DNA of 56,155 nucleotides from Lingula anatina (Eukaryota; Brachiopoda; Lingulata; Lingulida; Lingulidae), in NCBI RefSeq assembly GCF_001039355.2, contig NW_019773668.1, positions 1 through 56,155 of the forward strand. The letters run 5' to 3'. Both the position numbers and the translations under genes were made by a program. Shown here in pieces: positions 50,201 through 56,155 of this stretch. The notes below the pieces were generated by a model. The model was not told where the DNA came from, did no database searches, and worked only from the letters and a program-made list of their open reading frames with translations. Position 1 is the first letter of the stretch. Every line of letters starts with the position of its first letter.

Positions 50201-53200
50201 ATTACATAAGGCACTGCCAGGGTCTGTACATGATGTCCATGGTGGTGGTTATAGTAGCATGAGAAATGGAAAACATTTTGATTGTCCAATGAGCACTGCA
50301 AAATGAGTGAGAAAGCTGCTTGTAAAATGCCTTACTTAATGTATATAACATAATTGACAATAATGATAAAAAAGAAATGGTGATTGGGTTTATGTTTAAT
50401 ATTTAGTCGTAATTAATAACATGATTCCTGTTGCATGATTTAAAGGAGTTAGCAGCCAGGCTGAATATGAACACAAAGGTTGGGAACCTCTGCATGCAAT
50501 TTTTTTTTTCTTTTTTTTTTTTTTTTTTTTGCATGATTTACTCTTCTTTAAGAAATTGGAAGATAGATCATCACATTGTGAACTTTGTATAGGTGTATAT
50601 AAATTTTTTCCCATTAAGTGTTACTTTTGGAGCAATTTTTATGAATTTGTTTCAATTTTGGTATCTTTTTTTATTTTGAAATTTCTAAGGCTTATTGGCA
50701 TGACCAGAAAAAAAGCTACTTTAAAAGAACTTGTAAAAGTACAAAAAAAATGCTGTATGATCTGTCTTCTCTTGCAGCTGTGTCTGTCTGTTGTCTCCAG
50801 ACAGGTTCTAGACTTCATATAGCAAAAATGTGCATTTTTCTGTATTTGATTTGCTTGCTTAGAGGAGCTGGTCCTATATGTAAACAACAGTGCTTCTTAG
50901 TCTAACTACAATTTCTAGACTAAGAAAATGAACATAAATGTGATGCCCTGGTGCTGTAGGTTGCATGTGGCTTGCTTGGGTAATTAATTGACTATACAAA
51001 TTATGTCAGCTCAATTTGGCAACAAAAGGTGTACATTTTCAAGAGCATTGTGCACTTTTTGTACTGTGAACAGGTATATTATAAGCCACGCTCAGTGCCA
51101 GCTTTGTTACTTTAGCTCAAGCCTTAGAGGTATAAAAATTGAAAGTGGAAAAAATGGGATTAAGGGCTCACTCTATTATGCTGATTGCCAACTTTTCTTA
51201 AAACTATTTACTAGGTATTTGTGTCAATTTTATCACCTGAACTTTGTGCATCCATTCTTTCATCTTTTGAAATGTCTTCTGAGTGTTAAAGTTGTTGTTA
51301 TGTTTTAAACATTGTCTTTCCTGGAGTGATCCTCTATTTTACCAGGCCGCTGCTCTCCAGGGCAGTCCTTCTCCAAAGCCTCTCTCTCCAAACCAGGTAG
51401 TAAGCTAGTCTAAGAATCAGTTACTGTGGACATTTGTGTTTAAATTCTTATGTTATTGAAGCTAGAAGCTATTTTTAGATTCATATGATTATGTTTTTCA
51501 TGCTTATTTTGTGTTGGAATTTGTGTTGTTGTTTGGTCTGTTACAATGTGATCCCTTTATGTAAGTGATCCTGATTGCAGGCTTGCATACTTTTATTGCC
51601 ATGCTTGATTAAGGCATTAGTTTATAATTTCAGAATATAATGTTTTCATATTTATCTGTTTTTAATAAAAGTTAGTAATAATCTTGTGATATTATGTATT
51701 TTATTTGTTTCTTACAAAACCTTGTTGTTTTATGTATGAAAATAGAAGAAAAATACAGTTTAGTATATTAGAAAAAACACTAGCGAGGAAGTGGCTGAAT
51801 GAGTAATATCAAACATAAATTTTGTAATTAAAAAGTAATATGTTGCAGAAATGCTGAAAAAGATCCAAATCCAAAAGTTATTCATGTCAAATAACCATAA
51901 GACTGTTTGTCTCCCTCATGGCTTTCAAATTTGAAAAGCAGCTACATGTGACACTTTTGCTTTCTACCCTCCACAGGCTGAAGAGGCAGGAGCAGAGCAG
52001 GAGCAAGAACCAGAATTGGAGGAGGATCTCACAGAAGATGATCTTCCAAGGATTCAGGAGGAGGTCAATAAGCTACAGATGCAGTTTGATTCTGCAGTAG
52101 TTGAGAAACATTCTCTGGAAATAGAACTAGTGTCCATGAATGAGAGACTGAGGGCAGCCACAGAGATGTTGGAAAGGTAAATAAAAGTATCCCAAATTTT
52201 GATTGTCATGATTTTGAAGAATTTTTCTGTTTAATAAATGATCTGTATTTCATAAGACCAAAAACTTGCAAACACAGGCAAAAGATAAGATTCCATTCCC
52301 TTTCATGTTATGTTTAAAACTATTGCCTGGTTTTTACATACATATATTTACTTTTTTTTTTTATTTAGTTTGAAGTCTCAGGAGCAGGAATGGCGACAAC
52401 ATGTCAGAGAAAATGACAGCAATGAGATGTTAATGGCTAATTGTATTGCTGCAGCAGCTTTCCTGACCTACTGTGGTCCTATGACTACTGATACCAGGTA
52501 GATAATAACAATAACAATAACTTGTGGGAACTTCAGTTATATCACTTTAAGTGGGAGTCCCCGTACATAATCTTATTTAAATGAACAAGGATTATATTTA
52601 ATCTCTTTATTTAAATTTTCCTCAAAATTGGAAATGTAATGTTTTTGCTTTACACATTTTGACATGCAGCCAACATGGATACTTATTCTATGATGAAAAA
52701 TGCTTTTGTCAGATTAGTAAAAATGTTCGAATTTTTCTATTTATGGTAATTATTCCTGAATTGACCATAAACCCTCCCTATGTAAGAACACAGTTATATA
52801 TAAAAACATGTAATATATTACAGGAAAAGGATGGGAGAGTTTTTCATGTATGTGTGTGAACACCATGGTATGCCTATGCCCAGGAAGCAGCTGTTCAGGA
52901 ATCTTGAACTCATTGACTTCCTTTATGAAACTGTAAGTACTCTCAGGCTGAACAGTCATTGTGAATGTTAACAATATTCATCCCTTATTGATGAATGTAG
53001 AAATACATGTACATACTCTCAATGCAGAAGGTATTTTGCACAATAGTTGTTGATTTTTTTTTCTTGTCAGATAGGTATATGTGCAGATGATATTGCAGAC
53101 TTTACCATAGTTAAGCTTTGGAGTTAAATGAAATTTACAAGTATTTTAATGTAGAGGTTTAAACTAGTTTGTTAAATAGCATGATGGGTGGAGAAATGTT

Positions 53201-55255
53201 ACTGTCAGTACTCTTAAACTCAGGGTCAGATTTTAAAAATCATTAACTTACTACTTATTTCATATCCATATATCTGTGTAGACTGAAGTGAAGCAGCTAG
53301 AGATGAAGAAGCTCCCCATGACACGTCTGATGTTGGAGAATGCCTGCTTTATCATGCAGGAGGAGAGCAGCATGGCCTGGCCACTGTTATGTGACCCTAC
53401 CAGCAGGGTCATTGACTGGATCAAGGGCTACCTCAAGGAGAAGAACCTCATGGAGGTCAAATACCATGTAAGTGGAATTATTTAGTTTGTATCAATGTAT
53501 TTTATTATCATTTTTTTATTGCGGAACATGCCAGTGAATGTGCATTTATGCAGGCTCATGCCATTGCAAGAGATATGAGAAAGGAAAAAATTCAAAGTTT
53601 TTTTACAGAATTCATAAAATTTATCACGAATATACTGAATGTATGTTATTGTGCCTATAAGAAGTGATGGAGGGAAAAGGTTTTGACTTTCTATTTACTG
53701 TTTCCAGGAACTTCGCTCCCAGCTAGAGAACTGCCTGGCAGACGGCACACCTCTCCTGGTGACAGATGTTGATGTCAAAGAACTAGTCTGTGATGAAAGG
53801 TTTAGAAATGTCCTGCTCAAAAGAGCAAGGTTCCTCAGAGAGAAGACTGCTTTCAAGTTAATGGTAAGTAGAGTGACCAGCAGGAGGGGGAAGGCCAGTA
53901 ACACATGTTGTAACATATGGTTGTTTGGCATTACATCATTCACAGTTAATTCTTAATAAGGCATCAAATCAAGTGATTCACAATACTCTGCATCATATAG
54001 CACAAACAATATAATTGAGGTCAACAATTGAGGAATCTGTTTCTGAGCTGCTAAAGTGTGTTTGCATAAGTTTTTTAAAACATTATTATTGAAATGTCTG
54101 AAAGTGGCACCAGACAAGCAGATTTCATAGAAAAAACTCCCAAGAATCTCCCTAAGTCAAGCCAACTTATATCAGATGAAGGTGTGAGTAAGACATAACA
54201 GGTTTTTACATAATACAGCAGTCTATATCTACATGGATAATCTATATTCCAGGTGGGAGACCATGAGGTGGAATGTGAGCCCAAGTTCCGGCTGTACCTG
54301 CACACTACCAGTGAGCCCCACCACATCCCCCATGAGCTGGCTGCCTACGTGTCCTCCATCTTCTTCCACATGTGTAGAAATGACATGGAGGAGGAGCTGC
54401 TGGACAGGTTCATGGCTCTGGAGAAGGCCAGGCTGGAGGAGGAGAAGACCACTCTTATGCATGTATGTACATGGAAACTGCTGCATGTTTTTGTGCAAGT
54501 TTGCATGAATGCATGTGTATATGTGTGTGGTTAGTATGTGCAATGTGTACACTTTGTACACATACCATGATCTTGATTGCATTAGGTCATGTGTGTTGTC
54601 AGCAATTAATGTTCCACTGGGGGCTTTGTTATTGTATGAATACAAGTTTTTGTATTAGGTTCTCTGGTTAAGAAATTTTTGATTTCTGTTTCTAGGAGAA
54701 ATTAGAATACATGCAGTTCTTCCACAAGATAGAGAAGCAGATGCGTGACCTGTTGTCCAGTGATGTGCGGCTCATGAATGACTTAGCAGCCACAAAGAAA
54801 TTGGCTGACATGAAAAAACAGTTTGATGAAACTTTGGAAAGGTAAAGAGGAAAAGAAGGGTTTTTTTTCCAAATTGGGGTTGATACTTTGAAGTTTGAGT
54901 TGGGATTTTAAGATATATTTTGAGTGTTAAGATAAATCAGAAGTTCCAACCATATCAGGCTTTACCTTCTTTTACTTGTAGACACTCATTTCATTAATAA
55001 ATAAACAAAAATGTACCCTAAATTGAATATTGTAGTAGGATGTTTCCTATAATATATTATTTTTTTCAGTCATTCAAGAGTGGAAGCTAATGAGCATTCT
55101 ATCCTGCGTGCACGTGAAGGCTACAGAACAGTGGCAGCACGTGGTGCCGTGTGTTTTGATGCCATGCAGTACATGCGGGAGATCAACCCCATGTATCAGA
55201 ACTCCTTCTGTCAGTTCTTAGAGGTTTATGATGCTGCCATCAACCACTCTGAGAG
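8716..55255 (+). CDS. Divergent (probably axonemal) dynein heavy chain, 5' 83 coding exons; continues past the window
   Basis: Eighty-three exons join in consistent phase to about 4455 codons without a stop (one copy of each N-linked duplicate used). Dynein heavy chains are AAA+ motors that move along microtubules; axonemal members drive cilia and flagella. The start at 8716 has a strong CACCATGG context. Tail and linker blocks align in order with DNAH5/DNAH8 (for example [30 protein letters not shown] type, [11 protein letters not shown]). P-loops lie at residues about 2277 (AAA1), 2630 (AAA2) and 2966 (AAA3). AAA4 at about 3332 is degenerate. AAA6 and the C-terminus are outside the window. 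At this point canonical heavy chains would be several hundred residues shorter, because of Ser/Thr/acidic insertions. It could be DNHD1-like or a lineage-restricted paralog of the DNAH5/8 class. Family is certain, subtype is not. Exon lists are in the domain entries. Confidence 0.95.
10690..10974. mobile_element. hAT-like non-autonomous element (MITE) in intron 4
   Basis: The left end CTGGGTTCATGCAG and the reverse complement of the right end (CAGGGTTCAGACAG) form imperfect terminal inverted repeats. The interior has the repeated CTTGAAAA / CCTTGAATTTG phrasing typical of hAT-derived miniature elements with CAGGGTTC ends. There is no coding capacity and the 8-bp target duplication is not clear. 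Only the right half recurs in the second duplicate copy (12042-12138). Confidence 0.5.
10876..11833 (+). repeat. Duplicate 1, copy A (ends at the N)
   Basis: 958 bp nearly identical to 12042-12985. It contains dynein exons 11163-11339 and 11613-11818. It ends exactly at ACACTAAT before the single N at 11834. Exon sequence is essentially identical to copy B apart from synonymous changes (for example TTG/TTA at 11721-11723). Introns differ by scattered substitutions and small indels, as expected of two haplotypes. Confidence 0.9.
11163..11818 (+). CDS. Dynein exons 5-6, copy A
   Basis: Exon 11163-11339 (177 nt, phase 0 to 0; [16 protein letters not shown]...) and exon 11613-11818 (206 nt, ending phase 2; [15 protein letters not shown]...). 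These belong to DHC_N1. Only one of copies A and B can be used: exon 6A ends in phase 2 and exon 5B starts in phase 0, so A plus B would shift the frame. Confidence 0.7.
11834..11834. other. Single N: probable contig join 1
   Basis: One ambiguous base directly after copy A of a near-identical duplication. 11835-12041 has no match upstream and no gene. Confidence 0.9.
12042..12985 (+). repeat. Duplicate 1, copy B
   Basis: 944 bp near-identical to 10876-11833, continuous with the downstream exons of the gene. Confidence 0.9.
12325..12970 (+). CDS. Dynein exons 5-6, copy B
   Basis: Exons 12325-12501 (177 nt) and 12765-12970 (206 nt) encode the same protein as copy A. This copy is physically continuous with exon 7 at 13307 and joins it in phase 2. 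For the gene model one A/B set should be kept. Confidence 0.8.
13307..15249 (+). CDS. Dynein tail exons 7-11 with disordered acidic insertion
   Basis: Exons 13307-13504, 13847-13947, 14186-14392, 14803-14939 and 15205-15249 (residues about 480-709). Exon 7 is Ser/Pro/Gly-rich at first, then [22 protein letters not shown], matching the DHC_N1 helix FETFHRRLAKIIDIF of DNAH5. Exons 8-9 are an acidic, Ser/Pro- and His-rich low-complexity insertion ([25 protein letters not shown]) with no counterpart in DNAH5. Exon 10 restores helical sequence. Exon 11 is only 45 nt and phase-symmetric, so it could be skipped without a frameshift. Confidence 0.88.
15250..16173 (+). other. Dynein intron 11
   Basis: 924 bp, T/A-rich. 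A 20-bp direct repeat (TGTATAGTTAAGGGAAG) occurs near 16060 and 16085. No exon seen. Confidence 0.8.
16174..18997 (+). CDS. Dynein tail exons 12-17 (core of DHC_N1)
   Basis: Exons 16174-16310, 16596-16716, 16993-17297, 17751-18010, 18365-18519 and 18872-18997 (residues about 710-1077). Diagnostic blocks include [24 protein letters not shown], which corresponds to the highly conserved PPIAGKILWARQLF motif of axonemal heavy chains, then [10 protein letters not shown]-like text, [13 protein letters not shown] and [15 protein letters not shown] (compare LQPGLAALTWTSLNI). This is the most canonical part of the tail. Confidence 0.95.
19396..19470 (+). CDS. Dynein exon 18 (75 nt, Lys-rich)
   Basis: Acceptor TTTCAG, donor AAAG|GTTTAT, phase 0 to 0. 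It encodes [20 protein letters not shown] and further Lys, a basic disordered segment at a position where DNAH5 is also poorly conserved. The donor is weak, so usage is less certain. Confidence 0.65.
20070..20235 (+). repeat. Duplicate 2, copy A
   Basis: 166 bp repeated almost exactly at 20237-20403 across the single N at 20236, including the same T tract and CTATTGCAG. Assembly overlap is the likely cause. Confidence 0.9.
20236..20236. other. Single N: probable contig join 2
   Basis: One ambiguous base separating two near-identical 166-bp segments. Confidence 0.9.
20237..20403 (+). repeat. Duplicate 2, copy B
   Basis: Near-identical to 20070-20235. Differences are confined to the homopolymer length. 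Confidence 0.9.
20427..20552 (+). CDS. Candidate dynein cassette exon (126 nt)
   Basis: Acceptor CTTCCAG at 20420-20426 and a weak donor ATG|GTTATT bound 42 codons in phase 0 to 0, matching both neighbours. The peptide is highly charged ([20 protein letters not shown]), consistent with an insertion helix between exons 18 and 19. The poor donor means it may be unused or a chance frame. Confidence 0.4.
21520..22935 (+). CDS. Dynein tail exons 19-21, including a 30-nt microexon
   Basis: Exons 21520-21634, 21972-22236 and 22906-22935 (residues about 1103-1239). Exon 19 is charged. Exon 20 begins [19 protein letters not shown], an alignable helix, then becomes Ser/Asn-rich ([19 protein letters not shown]). 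The 30-nt exon 21 (HLQDDVTYF) has good splice sites and is phase-symmetric (2 to 2). It precedes the conserved [14 protein letters not shown] block. Confidence 0.85.
22936..24186 (+). other. Dynein intron 21
   Basis: 1.25 kb, AT-rich, with an AAAT/ATAA repeat at about 23180-23217. No exon recognised. Confidence 0.8.
24187..26379 (+). CDS. Dynein tail exons 22-27
   Basis: Exons 24187-24299, 24465-24569, 24922-25214, 25378-25553, 25786-25942 and 26167-26379 (residues about 1239-1591). [18 protein letters not shown] matches the DNAH5 block VTLAIPNIVMAPAL. Later segments [32 protein letters not shown] and [16 protein letters not shown] match the conserved tail-to-linker helices (compare VCVGSIALYTADLKFAL and EIDKVDTLHYAWEKLL). 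Confidence 0.95.
26648..28734 (+). CDS. Dynein linker domain (DHC_N2), exons 28-33
   Basis: Exons 26648-26761, 26968-27099, 27337-27446, 27627-27987, 28224-28316 and 28535-28734 (residues about 1592-1928). Recognisable linker landmarks are [93 protein letters not shown] and [16 protein letters not shown]. The linker is the swinging lever of dynein and is well conserved here. Confidence 0.97.
29043..31693 (+). CDS. Dynein exons 34-36: Ser/Arg/Pro-rich insertion between linker and AAA1
   Basis: Exons 29043-29244, 30592-30669 and 31559-31693 (residues about 1928-2066). After [12 protein letters not shown], the equivalent of the short conserved turn after the linker, comes a low-complexity segment with repeated SxTP and RS phrases ([13 protein letters not shown]), a Lys-rich exon ([13 protein letters not shown]) and an acidic/Val-rich one. 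Canonical heavy chains have a much shorter connection here. Exons 35 and 36 are phase-symmetric (0 to 0). Confidence 0.85.
29245..30591 (+). other. Dynein intron 34
   Basis: 1.35 kb, AT-rich. It carries the diverged tandem duplication at 30057-30312. No exon seen. Confidence 0.8.
30057..30312. repeat. Diverged two-copy tandem repeat
   Basis: Copies at about 30057-30179 and 30193-30312 share TTGTGACTC, GTGTAGCATAT and AAAACAAATTTGATTTGAAC with many differences. This is a genuine older duplication, unlike the N-linked ones. Confidence 0.8.
30670..31558 (+). other. Dynein intron 35
   Basis: 889 bp, AT-rich. No exon or structured element recognised. Confidence 0.75.
31969..35106 (+). CDS. Dynein AAA1 module (exons 37-44)
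   Basis: Exons 31969-32103, 32244-32468, 32774-32882, 33199-33395, 33608-33706, 33955-34092, 34295-34715 and 34958-35106 (residues about 2067-2557). [22 protein letters not shown] is the pre-AAA1 block. Walker A is GGTGVGKT (about 2277-2284) where the family has GPAGTGKT. Walker B is GCFDEAQLV (Glu kept) for the usual GCFDEFNRI. Sensor I keeps INP but the following GYAGR is TTAPP, then [10 protein letters not shown] follows normally. ATP binding is plausible and hydrolysis uncertain. Exons 43-44 append a Lys/Ser/Thr-rich insertion ([24 protein letters not shown]) before the AAA2 helices. Confidence 0.95.
35417..38770 (+). CDS. Dynein AAA2 module (exons 45-51)
   Basis: Exons 35417-35618, 35784-36043, 36255-36341, 36608-36715, 36955-37041, 38279-38343 and 38567-38770 (residues about 2558-2895). 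Walker A GPPGSGKS is at about 2630-2637. [28 protein letters not shown] corresponds to the family's NPKAIT...WTDGIF. Walker B region [12 protein letters not shown] replaces [27 protein letters not shown] matches ASPATVSRCGMVYM. The exon 36955-37041 donor (CAT|GTGCGT) is atypical but phase fits the next exon after a 1.24-kb intron. [19 protein letters not shown] is the conserved helix leading to AAA3. Confidence 0.94.
37042..38278 (+). other. Dynein intron 49
   Basis: 1.24 kb, T-rich. No exon recognised on either strand. Confidence 0.8.
39141..42672 (+). CDS. Dynein AAA3 module (exons 52-60)
   Basis: Exons 39141-39291, 39489-39603, 39876-39974, 40175-40275, 40579-40728, 41123-41197, 41501-41671, 42014-42166 and 42565-42672 (residues about 2895-3269). 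[15 protein letters not shown] leads in. Walker A is GPPGSGKT (about 2966-2973) and Walker [10 protein letters not shown] is canonical. The sensor segment [14 protein letters not shown] lacks the usual AAMxPPGGGRN pattern. [11 protein letters not shown] and [20 protein letters not shown] (compare [20 protein letters not shown]) are well kept. AAA3 nucleotide binding looks intact. Confidence 0.95.
43027..45540 (+). CDS. Dynein AAA4 module, P-loop degenerate (exons 61-66)
   Basis: Exons 43027-43193, 43482-43668, one of 43908-44015 / 44114-44221 (108 nt), 44512-44651, 44895-45023 and 45331-45540 (residues about 3270-3582). The expected GVGGSGKQSL reads [10 protein letters not shown], so the Walker A Lys and Ser/Thr are absent. 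The Walker B stretch reads [14 protein letters not shown] in place of FIFTDNEIKDESFL. Flanking landmarks remain: [28 protein letters not shown] and [19 protein letters not shown] (compare LISGCTIDWFSRWPKDAL). AAA4 should not bind ATP in the usual way. Confidence 0.94.
43864..44067 (+). repeat. Duplicate 3, copy A
   Basis: 204 bp repeated at 44069-44273 across a single N, differing by one T in a homopolymer. It contains exon 43908-44015. Confidence 0.92.
44068..44068. other. Single N: probable contig join 3
   Basis: One ambiguous base flanked by near-identical 204/205-bp segments. Confidence 0.9.
44069..44273 (+). repeat. Duplicate 3, copy B
   Basis: Contains exon 44114-44221, identical in sequence to 43908-44015. 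The exon is 108 nt (36 codons), so use of both copies would stay in frame, but canonical dyneins have one copy of this AAA4 segment. Confidence 0.92.
45692..46788 (+). CDS. Dynein stalk helix CC1 (exons 67-69)
   Basis: Exons 45692-45832, 46083-46333 and 46643-46788 (residues about 3583-3762). [21 protein letters not shown] matches the conserved VTPKSYLSFIQGYKFIY entry to the stalk. The following sequence is helical and charged (coiled coil), but is interrupted by an acidic stretch [20 protein letters not shown] with no counterpart in canonical CC1. Heptad-compatible sequence resumes at [16 protein letters not shown]. Confidence 0.9.
47072..48773 (+). CDS. Dynein microtubule-binding region (exons 70-72)
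   Basis: Exons 47072-47294, 48299-48442 and 48693-48773 (residues about 3763-3911). [22 protein letters not shown] matches the R-PP-V--VM entry of the stalk tip. [21 protein letters not shown] aligns with the MTBD helix W-E--K-LM----F---L-. A Ser/Thr/Lys-rich loop ([15 protein letters not shown]) lies between them. The MTBD fold is probably retained but highly diverged, so microtubule affinity cannot be assumed. Confidence 0.88.
47592..47642 (+). CDS. Candidate dynein cassette microexon (51 nt) in the microtubule-binding loop
   Basis: Acceptor TGTTTAG, donor TTCAG|GTGGAT, phase 1 to 1, matching both neighbours exactly. It encodes [16 protein letters not shown] after a split Gly. Position is within the Ser-rich MTBD loop. 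Support is splice sites and phase only. Confidence 0.45.
47643..48298 (+). other. Dynein intron 70, remainder
   Basis: AT-rich sequence without other exon signal; 47295-47591 is similarly empty. Confidence 0.75.
49031..52176 (+). CDS. Dynein MTBD exit and stalk helix CC2 (exons 73-76), built partly of microexons
   Basis: Exons 49031-49263, 50072-50098 (27 nt), 51346-51396 (51 nt) and 51977-52176 (residues about 3911-4081). Exon 73 ends [21 protein letters not shown], equivalent to the conserved PLKANLVVQENRHLLAM start of CC2. Exon 74 (EQAKEEKLK) continues the coil. Exon 75 ([17 protein letters not shown]) and the start of exon 76 (acidic, Pro) break it. Coil resumes at [12 protein letters not shown]. 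All three inner junctions are phase 0. Confidence 0.88.
50099..51345 (+). other. Dynein intron 74
   Basis: 1.25 kb, containing the weak 33-nt candidate exon and a T tract at about 50501-50530. Nothing else. Confidence 0.75.
50446..50478 (+). CDS. Candidate 33-nt dynein microexon in CC2
   Basis: [11 protein letters not shown] in phase 0 to 0 with donor AAAG|GTTGGG. The acceptor (TTTAAAG) lacks a good pyrimidine tract. The peptide is compatible with the coil it would extend. Weak candidate. Confidence 0.3.
52369..54462 (+). CDS. Dynein AAA5 module (exons 77-81)
   Basis: Exons 52369-52497, 52824-52932, 53282-53467, 53708-53863 and 54253-54462 (residues about 4082-4345). [14 protein letters not shown] matches LLATAFLSYSGPF at the AAA5 start. 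[22 protein letters not shown] corresponds to [21 protein letters not shown] replaces [38 protein letters not shown] corresponds to [24 protein letters not shown]. AAA5 does not bind nucleotide catalytically in dyneins and the module is recognisable throughout. Confidence 0.94.
54696..55255 (+). CDS. Dynein exons 82-83, AAA5-AAA6 bridge; last exons in window
   Basis: Exons 54696-54841 and 55070-55255 (residues about 4346-4455). [20 protein letters not shown] and [33 protein letters not shown] correspond to the family's [27 protein letters not shown]. Exon 83 ends with a donor GAGAG|GTAGGT in phase 2, so the gene continues past 56155 into AAA6 and the C-terminal domain. Confidence 0.93.
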
Positions 55256-56155
55256 GTAGGTTATACTCTATGGATAGCTAATAAGTTGTAAAATATAACA
55301 GTTTCACAACTGGTTCCAGTCTAGTTTTTAGCCTTGTTTGAACTTCAGATGCAGATGGTTGAAAGCTTTTTTAAAGTGTCCTTCAACTCAGTTTAGGAAA
55401 ATCATTTGAAATTTCGCTTGAAATTGACTTAAAATGTTGAATGAGTAGATTTGTGCATAAATATTTGAAATTTGTCAGGAAATCAAATGGGAGGTTTAAT
55501 TTAATGTAAAAGTATAAAAAAATTAGTTGCTAGATTAATATCAACATTTGAGTATTGCATTTGAAATGTATAGATATCCACAAGACTGGTTATGACCATA
55601 ACTTGCTACATTATGTGTTTATTTTGATACTCTAAAAGCTTGATTGTGGAAAATAACATTTCTGTTGAAATTGATAATAATGCTTTATTGGCACCTAGAT
55701 TGCTTTTTACTGTCACAGTGATGGTAACAAACTTTTTGAGGGTGTATTTGAAAATTCTAATTTTTGTTGTCCTGTTTTCAGAACAAAATTAAATCATAAG
55801 ATATGATGGCAAACAGATATTATAATTGTTTAGCAACTTTTCCAAAAAAATCTCACAAGTGAATTATTCTGTATATTGCAGTTGGGAGTTACAAGTTACA
55901 TATTAAAAGTATACATTAATTTTCACAACTAATTCTGTAACTAGTGCATGGGGGAGTTCTTCACTCAGAGAATTAACAATAAAAATCTTACATTTACGTA
56001 GATTAAAATTGGTTTTGATGTTGTTGGGTGAATGCATGTAAAAGCATGTTATTTATATTGTGTATATTTAGATTTTTTATTGATTGTTAATACATCTACA
56101 AAACAAAAAATGAATTTAGAATTGGTAATAGATGTTTCGATTGCTTGCTTTATAT
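55256..56155 (+). other. Dynein intron 83, open at the right edge
   Basis: 900 bp of AT-rich intron with no further exon detected before the window ends. Confidence 0.8.

Noticed and set aside
50778-50804. 27-nt phase-0 segment with a good acceptor in dynein intron 74
   Set aside because: Encodes LCLSVVSRQ, which does not suit the coiled coil it would enter. Donor is poor.
1-56155. tRNA, rRNA, CRISPR or prokaryotic operon features
   Set aside because: None visible. The window is eukaryotic with spliceosomal introns throughout.

Overview
The window is AT-rich eukaryotic genomic DNA with GT-AG introns of a few hundred bases, many microsatellites and short coding exons. It carries two animal genes arranged head to head. 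Conserved family motifs, intron density and base composition suggest an invertebrate metazoan, possibly a lophotrochozoan such as a mollusc. That taxonomic guess is weak and no species can be named.

Minus strand, 1683-7354: a complete four-exon regulator-of-calcineurin (RCAN/calcipressin) gene of 228 codons. It has the RRM-like fold, the [13 protein letters not shown] signature and a C-terminal PxIxIT-like segment. Positions 1-1682 are AT-rich 3' flank or UTR. Its introns hold a TG repeat, a compound CT/AT repeat with inverted symmetry, a perfect foldback and a small GC-rich element with imperfect terminal inverted repeats.

7355-8715 is a 1.36-kb divergent intergenic region. It contains a perfect CRE palindrome, a kappaB-like palindrome, an NFAT-like site, a perfect 11-bp inverted repeat and, near the dynein side, an AAAATGGCG (YY1-like) motif that also starts a small upstream ORF.

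Plus strand, 8716 to beyond 56155: a very large dynein heavy chain gene. I placed 83 coding exons (about 4455 codons) by matching splice sites and phase. They cover tail (DHC_N1), linker (DHC_N2), AAA1-AAA4, stalk with microtubule-binding region, AAA5 and the segment leading to AAA6. The rest lies off the right edge. The tail aligns in order with the DNAH5/DNAH8 type. The motor is strongly divergent: AAA1-AAA3 keep P-loops, AAA4 has lost its Walker A Lys and Thr, AAA1 signature motifs are altered, and Ser/Thr/acidic insertions interrupt tail, linker, the AAA1-AAA2 junction and both stalk helices. A DNHD1-like or lineage-restricted axonemal dynein is my best reading. No exon is broken, so it looks like a live gene.

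Three single N positions (11834, 20236, 44068) are each followed by a near copy of the sequence that precedes them. The first duplicates two exons totalling 383 nt, which would shift the reading frame if both copies were spliced. These look like unmerged contig ends or haplotypes, not biology, and should be collapsed before the gene model is used.
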